Assembly: GCA_964036045.1 (NCBI GenBank)
Contig: OZ038379.1
Location: 71,516,719-71,580,718 of the forward strand
Source of the DNA: Eutreptiella sp. 'Long Island Sound 2002'
Lineage: Eukaryota > Euglenozoa > Euglenophyceae > Eutreptiales > Eutreptiaceae
Direction: 5' to 3'
Length of the DNA stretch: 64,000 nucleotides
Part shown: positions 33,931-41,952 of the stretch, one piece after another
Position numbering within the stretch: the first letter of the stretch is position 1
Layout: every line of letters starts with the position of its first letter
Notes under the pieces: generated by a model
Database searches by the model: none
Told to the model about the DNA's origin: nothing
The model's input: the letters and a program-made list of their open reading frames with translations, nothing else
Translations under genes and position numbers: made by a program

Positions 33931-34747
33931 AGAAAAGTTTATAGTGTTTTCAGCACTGTGTTTTTGCTTCTCCTGCTGCTTGTTGTTGCTGTAGGGTGTC
34001 CTGCTGCTGGTTTTGGATGATGAAAAGCTTTTGTTTGTTGAAATACAGTAAAGCCAACCCAATCCAGGATAGCCCAAGCCAATAGTATGCAAGGAGAAGG
34101 TAATTCAGGATCAAAGCATGAAGGGCTGCAGTGTAAACAGTGAAAGATGATTAGGTATTCACAGAAACTGCAACTCAGGATACAAATGAATGCATATTCA
34201 CAGAGATAGCTGAAATGTTTTGGGAAAAGAGTTAGAAAACTGCCACAGGATCACTCTCTCTCCATAGTGCCATCTTAGGAGATGTGCACTCTTTGTTTTG
34301 GCTCCCATATGTGCTGAGGTGGCATGGTATGTGGCGATGAGGTCACTGCCATGTCACATGGGATCTTCCTACTTAGTTGGGATCTTCCTACTTAGTTAGG
34401 CTGACCGGGAATTGAACCCAGGACCTCTCAAAAAGAGGTGCCTAACCCCCTATGGTGCATACCACTAGGGCAGATAAGTATTCATGGAAAAACATAGATA
34501 AATTCATAGGCTCTACCTTAGGTATGTCAGTGCTCAGTCAACTCAGGAAAAGATGTTTTACTTCTGATTGAAAGGGGATTAAGGGGTCCACTCCATATCC
34601 TGATTGGGTGTTTGGTTCCATAGGTCAAAATGTGTTATCACCACTTTTGGCTGGACCAATACTAAGATAAAAATGCATGGATGCTCAGTGCATCTCTAAT
34701 ACAACTAGAGTATGTCCCAAAGCAATGGAAAAGCACTTTTTCTTACT
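33931..34747 (-). repeat. 3' LTR, 817 bp
   Basis: Direct repeat of 44550-45366 with the same length. In element orientation it starts AGTAAG and ends CTTTTCT. The ends are AG...CT and not the usual TG...CA, though 5-bp duplication and the exact edges leave little doubt about the borders. It contains a 19-bp perfect tandem repeat (34360-34397) and a tRNA-like sequence (34401-34473). Confidence 0.93.
34401..34473 (-). other. tRNA-like sequence in the 3' LTR
   Basis: Read on the minus strand, 73 bases show a near-match to Pol III box A (TGCCCTAGTGG) and a perfect box B (GGTTCAATTCC) within a 5-bp T stem CTGGG/CCCGG. A six-pair acceptor-like stem CTGCCC/GGTCAG has one mismatch. The GAGAGGTCC run before the T arm and CTAGTGGTATG resemble tRNA-Pro. 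The anticodon arm is weak and there is no CCA, so it is a tRNA-derived, SINE-like relic and not a working tRNA gene. Confidence 0.6.
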
Positions 34748-34755
34748 CCCCCCTT
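34748..34755 (-). other. Polypurine tract
   Basis: On the element strand AAGGGGGG directly abuts the 3' LTR start AGTAAG. This is the expected place and composition for the primer of plus-strand DNA synthesis in LTR retrotransposons. Confidence 0.8.
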
Positions 34756-36040
34756 GTGCTGTGGTGGCCACCACTGTCGCATTTTAGGAAAAAAGGGAAT
34801 TTTTCTTGGCCTTTCCTTGGTTTCCACATCTACTTTAAAATACCTACAGTCTCCCTCACACTGAAAAATGGGCGCTCACCATGGCTGGCGTCCTTTTGCT
34901 GCTCTGATTGTACAGTTTCCTACAGAAGACTCAGCGCTCTTGGCGCTGCCGGGGCTCCTGTGGCTTGGTTGGGTTAGATTGGGAGCATGCCAAAGATGTG
35001 CATATGCATCCCTTCCTCCAAGACGCAGCGTCGACACAACCCAAACGCAAGACACATTATACACACTCGCATGGGTTCTCGTAAACCTGCTGGCGACCTG
35101 TGACCTGTCTTAGGGCGTAGGGAGTCGAAAAGAAATTAATTTGCCCCTTGGTGGGGTCTTGGTTCTGCTCAGTCTCTCCAGGCACCTGCGTTTCGGCCCG
35201 AACACGGCCTACTCAGCGAGGCTGCGCGTGGGTATCTGCAGAGGCAGGAATGGGAGAATTATGGACGAATCCACGCAAAAACGAAGCGACGACACCAAAA
35301 TCCGTCAAATGACGGCGCAGAATTTTTCTGAAACGACACACCTGAGCAGAATCCAATTGTGCATCTTCAGCACATTTTTATAGAAATTATAGTCATCTCT
35401 GGATTTTTTAAGTCCAGAAATTCATACGCATAAAATGGCGGCGCGCGGGAGCGGCTCCTAGCGAAGCGCCGGAAAATGGAAAAATAATGGAATTATAAAC
35501 GTATGTATCACGTAGTCTTGAAAATGACGAGACACACATTAATAAACAAACATACATATTCCACCCACACTAATAGAAGCTTCAAAAATTGAAGAATTCG
35601 AAAATCAATTGAAAAGACTTCAATGAATCAGGTATAAACTACAGGTATGCTCGTCTTGCATGCCGCATACACATTGCTCGTCTCGAGTCTCCGTGACCGA
35701 GTCGTGTAGCAGCGTTAACAACGATAACCACGATAGAACGCGGTAGAGGGATTGATTAGAAAGATTGCAGATGATTAGCGGTCAGATCAGGGTGATTAGT
35801 CATACACACAAGTGCATAGCAACGTTCTTCGCGTGCGCCCCTTTTGTTTTCTCTCCTTGCTTCACTTCCCAGCGGTAGGTAAGGTAGGTACGCCCAGGCG
35901 GGGCCACCCCCTGGTGGAGTCAAAGTTGTTGTGGAGATGGGCAGGTTTGCCCACGTGATCGTGCATAGTCGTGCATGCACACACGCATTAAAGGGTAGGC
36001 CACGCGAAGTGCGCACGGTAAACCTTGTTTAGGCTACCCA

Positions 36041-36082
36041 GGGGCTCCTCGGTACGTTCTTTAAGAGAACCTGAGGAGTCCC
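36041..36082 (+). other. Strong imperfect hairpin in the retrotransposon 3' region
   Basis: GGGGCTCCTC (36041-36050) pairs with GAGGAGTCCC (36073-36082), and GTTCT (36056-36060) with AGAAC (36066-36070), around a small loop. Some pairs are G-T on the plus strand and would be A-C mismatches on the minus strand. The fold is therefore better in plus-strand RNA, antisense to gag-pol. Confidence 0.5.
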
Positions 36083-36126
36083 TTAACGCTTGCTTGCTTG
36101 ATAAGGGTAGCTGCTCCATGCAGCGT

Positions 36127-36204
36127 GTTTGCGGACAGCGTATTATAGGGCACACTGAGAAGGGTATAATACCTGGAGTGTGCCTTGGTTCCTCCGCCGC
36201 AAAC
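36127..36204. other. Three interleaved 8-bp helices, possible pseudoknot
   Basis: Three pairings can be read. GTATTATA (36140-36147) pairs with TATAATAC (36165-36172). GGCACACT (36149-36156) pairs with AGTGTGCC (36177-36184). An outer GTTTGCGG (36127-36134) pairs with CCGCAAAC (36197-36204). The first two cross each other, so they form either an H-type pseudoknot or two alternative hairpins closed by the outer stem. All 24 pairs are Watson-Crick, so either strand could fold. Confidence 0.5.
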
Positions 36205-37020
36205 GCCCTTTCATTTGCCTTTGTTTTACAGGTGGGCAGGTAGGGTGAGTGGTGCAGCAGCATTTTTTTTATGCCCTGCTAAACAGGGGCGCAGATCACA
36301 CAAACAAATAACTCCGCTCCGCCTGTGGCAGAGCAGGGAGTCCGACTTCATTGACATCTGCGCCTTGCACACGAGAGCACTCCTTCCCTCCAAGCCCTTG
36401 CAGGGGAAACGCGTTGTGGCGTCCCCTGTGAGGCCACAGTTGCTTAGCAGCGCTGTGTTCTCTTGTCATTTCACAGGTGGGTCGCTAGGACCCTCGAGAA
36501 CTTTCTCTTCGCAACGCCAAGTAGAGCGTGCGTGTAGGAGTGGTAGTCCTGCGTGGGGGCTAGAGCCAGTTGCCCAGCGCTCGCCCACCAGGATGGTGCC
36601 ACTGTAGGGTGTGTAGGACCTGTAGGGGGCGTGTCACTGTCCCACCCTTTTCCTGCAATTTTAGCTGGGTTGGTGGGCTGTGACAGTGGGTTAGGTTAGT
36701 GTTTTTGGCCACATAGCAAACAGGCGTTTTGCATGCCTTCATAGCTTTTGGCCACCCCTCCCTGTAGTAGACAGGTAGGTAGGGAAAACAATACCTGGAT
36801 TAACACTCTGGGTATTCCCCCAAGGTTTTGCGCCAGCACAGAAATTGGGCGCATAGGGGAGGGGAGACCCGGGGCGTACCCCGTGGCATCAATAAGCCAA
36901 CCCTCCAGGTTCAGCAAGGGCGCAGACTTGGGTATAATTAGGACACCACTTCTGCGGCTTGCTCTCAGGACCTTAGGACTAGCACACTCACACATACGCT
37001 TTGGCAGGTAAGGGTAAGGT

Positions 37021-40000
37021 TCAGTCCCTAGCTTTATTCTTGGAGGCAAGCATCTCAGCGAGCCTCAACAACTCACCAAGGTTGTTCTGGGACAAGTAGT
37101 CAACCAGAACTGAGTTTAGGCGTCCCTCAGGTAGAACAAATGCAGAGAAGGGCTCCCAGGTGGCCTCTTCGACTCCAAACCCTTCCCAGAGGGTGAGGAA
37201 GCGCCAACCCTGGCGATAGCGGTGGCGTAGGACAGACTTCACCAGGTAGAAGCCCTCCTTAGCCATCTCCTCGGCGTTCATGTCGGAGATTTCACCTTCA
37301 ACTTCCATAGGGCTGGCAGCCCCTTGTAGGTCCAGAGCGGCGATTTCCTCGTCGTTCAGCTCCCACTCCTCCCCACAGAGGTCTTCAGGATCATGGTAGC
37401 GCTTCAGGTGTTGAGCGGCGCACACCAGGGTCCCCCCTAGACGGGGAGAACACCGCACGGTGATACGGTGTCCATCCACAGATAGGATCTTGTACGGCCC
37501 GAAGTATGGGTCATCGCTGGTAGAGCGTGGCCAGGCGGGTAGTCGACTGTGGTGCACCAGCACCCAGTCCCCTTCTTGGTAGGTGGCCGGTACACGGTGC
37601 TTGTTCTTCTTGTTCCACTGACGCTCCCTCACTCTCTGGAGCATAGCCTTGGCCTTGTCCACCTTCGCTTGTTGCTCTTGGACCCATTCACCCACAGAAG
37701 AATGGGTGTCCTCTGGATAGGGGGCATGTAGGAACCATGCCGGGCGCCCCATGAATAGTTCATGTGGCGAGTAGCCAGTAGCTGAACTCTCTTGGGAGTT
37801 CATCATCAAGGATATGACGGGGAGTAGTCTCACCCAGTCTCTGGTGCGTTCAGTTTTGCACCATATCCTGACGTTCTCCTTCAGGACACGAATCTGTCGC
37901 TCACATAGGGGGTTGCTCGTGTGAGAGTAGGGAATCCCCGTAGACACCTGGACATTGAGGGACCTCAGGACCCTCTTGTACCAGCCAGTATCTGAGCGTA
38001 CTCGCACGTCCTCATCGGAGTTGATCTCCTCGGGCGCCCCATAGACACAAAACCACTCCTCCAGGAGTATCTTGATAGTCTCCTCTCCGGTAATGTGCTT
38101 GGTACATGGGAACACCCTGGTAAACCTGGTCAACCCACAGGTTACCACGAGGGCGAAGTCATAGCCCCCGAACTTCGGCATCTCCGTGTAGTCCACGTAT
38201 AGAACACTGTTAGCACAGTGAGGGATGGGCAGGGTCGAGTAGAGACCTCTGTCCCTGATATCCCCTGGTTTACAGGACCTGCACGGGCACTTGTCCACGA
38301 TAGGCAGGAGCGTCTTCCGCAGCTGGTCGTCAGTCCACGTAGTGTGGAACCACTGCTTGAACAGCCTCAGGGTACGGTCCGCACCCACATGACCACTGGA
38401 CTCATGGGTCCACTTCAGCAGCGCTGGGACTCGGTCACTAGGCACCACGATGCGGTCCTCGTGCCAGAGGTAGCTCTTGTCCCGCTTCCACTGGTCTTGG
38501 TTGACCAGGAGGGGTTCAAGGCGTTTCTCCAGGCGCCGGTAGATATCCTCAAACTCCTGTAGGTACTCCGATTGTTGGAGTCCATCCAGGGGGCGTATCA
38601 TGGTCATGTTCAGGTCCAGGTGTACGTCCATACGGCTGAACGCTTCCTTAGCCAGCGCTTCAGACCGGGCACCAATCAGGGCGTCGAAGTTGTTGCGGCT
38701 GATGTAGTCGGCACACTCGTTCTTCACTCCCTGGATATGGTGTACCGTCAGCCGTAGTTGACTGAGGTAGGTCCACCAGCGACGTAGCTTGGCCTTCTCA
38801 GGTGGGGGGCCCTTCTGGAAACTGCGGACCGGTTCTTGGTCGCATAGCCAGACCACAGGGTTACTCCCCAACAGTCGTGCTTGTGAGGATAGCACCAGCA
38901 TACCCGCGAGCAGTTCCTGCTCATAGGTGGAGTAGTTCCCCCTGGCCTGATTCCACTTCCAGTTCCAGTGGCCCAGAGGTACTAGGACCCACTTGTCGTC
39001 AGGGTAGCTGTGCTTGAGGGTTCCATCTCGGTTGAGACCTTCCGTCCCCCATTGGGAAATGGCCGAGTCGAACTCCTCCTTCTCTAGTGCTTGCCATTGG
39101 AACAACGTTCCACCACCGCCCACATTGCTGGCGTCGGTCACCAGGATAATCTCCCCTTGTGCCCTAGGCACGCCCAAACACTTAGCGTTGGCTACCTTGT
39201 CTTTGAGCTCGTCAAACGCTTGTTGCTCTTGTGGGCCCCAGCGCCAAGTAGTACTCTTCTTGATCAAGTCAGTCAGTACCGCGCTGGTGTAGGTGAAGTT
39301 TTTGATGTGGCGGCGATAGAAGTTGCACGCCCCAATGAAACTGCGTACATCATGAAGTCCTTTCTTGGGGTCTTCGTGTCGTACCTTGGCATCCATCAGG
39401 GGTTTGGCCTTAGAGGCCGCTGGGGTCCACCACCCATAGCCAACGTCAAACCCCAGGTACTGCATGGTCTCCTGCATGAACTCACACTTCTCCAGCTTGA
39501 GTCGTGTGTGGTTCTCCTGGCAGACCGCAAAGAACTCACCCAAGAGGATTAGGTGATCCTCCTGGGTATTGGTCCCGAGGCATACATCGTCGATGTGAGC
39601 CTCCATCTGGGCCCCACGGGATATGAGCTCCTGCACCTTAGGTCTCCTTCGTAGGATGGACAAGATCTTGTTCATCAGCTCTTGGAACAGAGCGGGGGCG
39701 TTAGCCACGCCGAATGGCATGACCTTCCACTTGAATACCCTCCCCTGAGGGGTGATGAAGGCCAGTAGTTCCTGCGCGTTGGGCGTCAGGTCCACTTGCC
39801 AGAATCCACTTCGCTTGTCCATCTTGGTCTTGTAGCGACAGGAGGCTATCTTCTCCAGGGTAGACTCCATATTGGGAATGGACCCTGAGTGGTTCAGCGT
39901 CTTCTTGTTCAGCTCTCCATAGTCCACTACCAGCCGTTTGGCTGTAGACCCAGGTTTAGCCACCAGGAAACAGGGGCTGCAGTGTAGGGGGTAGTCCCCA

Positions 40001-41919
40001 TCCTTGTACTCCAGGACTAGGCCAGCGTCGATACATTCTTGTATCTGTCGCTCAATCTCGTCGGCCTGCTCTTTAGGAGCTGGATAGGGTCTCCTCCGGA
40101 TCTTGTGACCCACGAACTCGGGTTTCAGCTTGAGGTCCATCTGTACCAGCTTGTCGCATGAGGCTGGAGGGGGTAGTTCTCCGAACACCTCCAGATAGGT
40201 CCTTATCAGCTTTTGTACCCGCGGGTCCAGTACCTTGATCTTGTCCTCCATATCCTCGTCGGAGTGTAAGTTGCTTGCCCCTTGAATAGAAGTCGGGAGG
40301 TGGTCCTCCACCGACTCTTCGCCCGCGGTAGCATCCTTCAGCCCTTGGTAGGCATACAGAAGGTCTTGCTCAACCATCTCCGGTGGACGATGGCAACATA
40401 GGCACGCTTTAGGGGGTTCACATACACATTCCTCCGAGAGGTCGTCCTCACCTGGGGTCCTCACATGGGCACCCCATACGCTCTTCATGAGCTTGAGATC
40501 TACCTCCCTTTGCCAGGTGGTGATCTTCTGTTCGAGGTCCTCCTTCAGTTGGGATAGGTCTCCCATACGTCCTTGCTTCAGTGGCCACGAGCTGCGGGTA
40601 GGCTTCGCGTAGCATAGCTTTTTCGCCACCAACTTCCTCTTGGAATCCACATACTCCCTGAGCCTGGATCTAGGGTCCAGCTCTTCATCCACGGGGTCTT
40701 CCACCCTCATGGAGAGTAGGGGTTTTAGTGGGGCGACGTACTCGGCGTTCTCCACTTCTTCCACCGCAGTCTGCACGAAGAAGGCGTCGTGCTCAGTTTC
40801 GTCGCCTGAGTGGATAGAGCTAGGTAGCTCAGATAGTCCACACTCAGAGACTCCATCAGGAACAGGTACATGACAGGGAGAGTTGGGGGCGTTAGTGTCA
40901 GTCACGACGTACTCATCTCCTCCGGGTGTAGTTTCAACAGCATCTTGAGGTCGTAGGCGATCCTTCAAGTCACCCAAGGCGAGTCCACCGCTTTCTCGTT
41001 GTATAGCCTGGACCAGAGTAGGGTCCAGGTCTTCCCAGGGGATGGTGGTAAGACCTCCGTCCACCACGCTGAGCATACTCCCCCATCCGGGCTTCCCAAT
41101 GGGCGTCTTGCGTCCCAGAGGCACGTAGATGGCCTCATCAGGTAACCGCACAGAGCTGATAGTCAGCTTGTCAAGGAGGGTTCTCCAGTACTCGTTGCCC
41201 CCATGGGCTCCCCAATCGGGGGAACACAGGACCATACGGGAACGTTCCAAGGCCACCTTGGTCAGCACCTTCCCCAGTTCACTGAATCTGGGGTTCCCGT
41301 AGGCCATCCCGAAAGAGGGCCAGTAAAATTTGTAGCTGCAGTTCTTCCCCTTGCTGCAGTATAGGTCCAGTACATGCTGCTTGTCGCTGGCGAACAGTTC
41401 CACACTTAGGTCTTCTCGAGAGTAACCCAACTCCTTCAGACCTTGGTCTAGGACTTCCCCCAATAGTTGATAGTCCTCAGTTTTGGAGGCCGCCATCATG
41501 TTCGAGGGCTCCTCCTTCGATAGTCTCAGGTAACTCGAGGTATGTTCCGACTGCTCCAGTGGCACAGACTCTCTGCCACTGCCGTGGTCCACGTACAGGA
41601 GGTAGGGCGCTTGCAGCGTCAGGGATTGTATCTGGGAGTGCTGCACGAAGAAGTCAGTACCCAGTACAAAGTCGAAGGCATCAGTGTCCATCACATAGAA
41701 CCGATGGGCGATAGTCTTGGAGCCCATAGGTACCTCCACTTCGCAGTCCCCGCAGCTGTGCACCACATGTCCATCCCCCATCCGTATAGCGGCGGTGGTC
41801 ATGGTGTTCTTCAGGCTCCCACAAGGTAAAATTTTCTTGGCCACTATCGATATTGTGGCTCCAGTATCCAGTACCCCCAGGTATTCACGTCCCCCTAGTC
41901 GGATACGTACCCAAAACAC
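37021..41919 (-). CDS. pol: Pol polyprotein (protease, RT, RNase H, integrase, chromodomain)
   Basis: About 1,633 codons. Protease: LDTGATISIV near residues 17-26. RT: LVVDYGELNKKT, KMDKRSGFWQV, MPFGVANAPALFQ and catalytic AHIDDV (near 770), where the usual YxDD tyrosine is histidine. RNase H: VTDAS, YSTYEQELLAG and CDQEP. Integrase: zinc motif HESSGH...CPCRSC, then D (YVDYTE), D (NSDED) and E (PLCERQ), with 35 residues between the last two. A GPY module (DPYFGPYKIL) and a C-terminal chromodomain (LTLWEGFGVEEATWEP) follow. It stops at TGA (37023-37021). The open frame has no ATG near its start; 41919 is only the first GTG. It is open back to the gag TGA at 41952-41950, so translation probably continues from gag. 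Confidence 0.93.
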   Translation of the reverse strand: MFWVRIRLGGREYLGVLDTGATISIVAKKILPCGSLKNTMTTAAIRMGDGHVVHSCGDCEVEVPMGSKTIAHRFYVMDTDAFDFVLGTDFFVQHSQIQSLTLQAPYLLYVDHGSGRESVPLEQSEHTSSYLRLSKEEPSNMMAASKTEDYQLLGEVLDQGLKELGYSREDLSVELFASDKQHVLDLYCSKGKNCSYKFYWPSFGMAYGNPRFSELGKVLTKVALERSRMVLCSPDWGAHGGNEYWRTLLDKLTISSVRLPDEAIYVPLGRKTPIGKPGWGSMLSVVDGGLTTIPWEDLDPTLVQAIQRESGGLALGDLKDRLRPQDAVETTPGGDEYVVTDTNAPNSPCHVPVPDGVSECGLSELPSSIHSGDETEHDAFFVQTAVEEVENAEYVAPLKPLLSMRVEDPVDEELDPRSRLREYVDSKRKLVAKKLCYAKPTRSSWPLKQGRMGDLSQLKEDLEQKITTWQREVDLKLMKSVWGAHVRTPGEDDLSEECVCEPPKACLCCHRPPEMVEQDLLYAYQGLKDATAGEESVEDHLPTSIQGASNLHSDEDMEDKIKVLDPRVQKLIRTYLEVFGELPPPASCDKLVQMDLKLKPEFVGHKIRRRPYPAPKEQADEIERQIQECIDAGLVLEYKDGDYPLHCSPCFLVAKPGSTAKRLVVDYGELNKKTLNHSGSIPNMESTLEKIASCRYKTKMDKRSGFWQVDLTPNAQELLAFITPQGRVFKWKVMPFGVANAPALFQELMNKILSILRRRPKVQELISRGAQMEAHIDDVCLGTNTQEDHLILLGEFFAVCQENHTRLKLEKCEFMQETMQYLGFDVGYGWWTPAASKAKPLMDAKVRHEDPKKGLHDVRSFIGACNFYRRHIKNFTYTSAVLTDLIKKSTTWRWGPQEQQAFDELKDKVANAKCLGVPRAQGEIILVTDASNVGGGGTLFQWQALEKEEFDSAISQWGTEGLNRDGTLKHSYPDDKWVLVPLGHWNWKWNQARGNYSTYEQELLAGMLVLSSQARLLGSNPVVWLCDQEPVRSFQKGPPPEKAKLRRWWTYLSQLRLTVHHIQGVKNECADYISRNNFDALIGARSEALAKEAFSRMDVHLDLNMTMIRPLDGLQQSEYLQEFEDIYRRLEKRLEPLLVNQDQWKRDKSYLWHEDRIVVPSDRVPALLKWTHESSGHVGADRTLRLFKQWFHTTWTDDQLRKTLLPIVDKCPCRSCKPGDIRDRGLYSTLPIPHCANSVLYVDYTEMPKFGGYDFALVVTCGLTRFTRVFPCTKHITGEETIKILLEEWFCVYGAPEEINSDEDVRVRSDTGWYKRVLRSLNVQVSTGIPYSHTSNPLCERQIRVLKENVRIWCKTERTRDWVRLLPVISLMMNSQESSATGYSPHELFMGRPAWFLHAPYPEDTHSSVGEWVQEQQAKVDKAKAMLQRVRERQWNKKNKHRVPATYQEGDWVLVHHSRLPAWPRSTSDDPYFGPYKILSVDGHRITVRCSPRLGGTLVCAAQHLKRYHDPEDLCGEEWELNDEEIAALDLQGAASPMEVEGEISDMNAEEMAKEGFYLVKSVLRHRYRQGWRFLTLWEGFGVEEATWEPFSAFVLPEGRLNSVLVDYLSQNNLGELLRLAEMLASKNKARD

Positions 41920-41952
41920 CAGGTCTTGGGTGCCACCAGAGCGTCCCCGTCA
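41909..41952 (-). promoter_or_regulatory. Candidate gag-pol stop-codon readthrough site (TGA CGG)
   Basis: Gag ends at TGA (41952-41950), followed directly by CGG, in the same frame as pol; ten sense codons follow before the first GTG. No ATG occurs in this stretch. A 6-bp stem ACCCAA/TTGGGT (41926-41931 with 41909-41914) begins 18 bases after the stop. UGA followed by CGG with a downstream RNA structure is a known class of readthrough context. TGA also ends pol and both Helitron frames, so general reassignment of TGA is unlikely. Confidence 0.7.

Larger units (their letters stand above)
34756..37020 (-). other. Long noncoding 3' region of the retrotransposon
   Basis: About 2.27 kb between the pol stop and the polypurine tract. 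I find no frame with a recognisable domain on either strand. The part from 36000 to 37020 is unusually rich in inverted repeats and contains four plus-strand words of the type ACAG-GTGGG or CAG-GTAGG (near 36230, 36475, 36770, 37005) that look like splice borders. Its function is unknown. Confidence 0.55.

Noticed and set aside
34401-34473. A functional tRNA gene in the LTR
   Set aside because: The anticodon arm is poor, the acceptor stem has a mismatch, and it lies inside a duplicated LTR. It was kept only as a tRNA-like relic.
36025-36607. Plus-strand open frames in the retrotransposon 3' region (36025-36243, 36185-36607)
   Set aside because: They overlap strong hairpins and splice-like words and have low-complexity, family-less translations. 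No coding support.
41950-41952. TGA recoded as tryptophan throughout the genome
   Set aside because: TGA terminates pol, the Helitron frames and the kinase and coiled-coil exons at expected ends, so local readthrough is the simpler reading.
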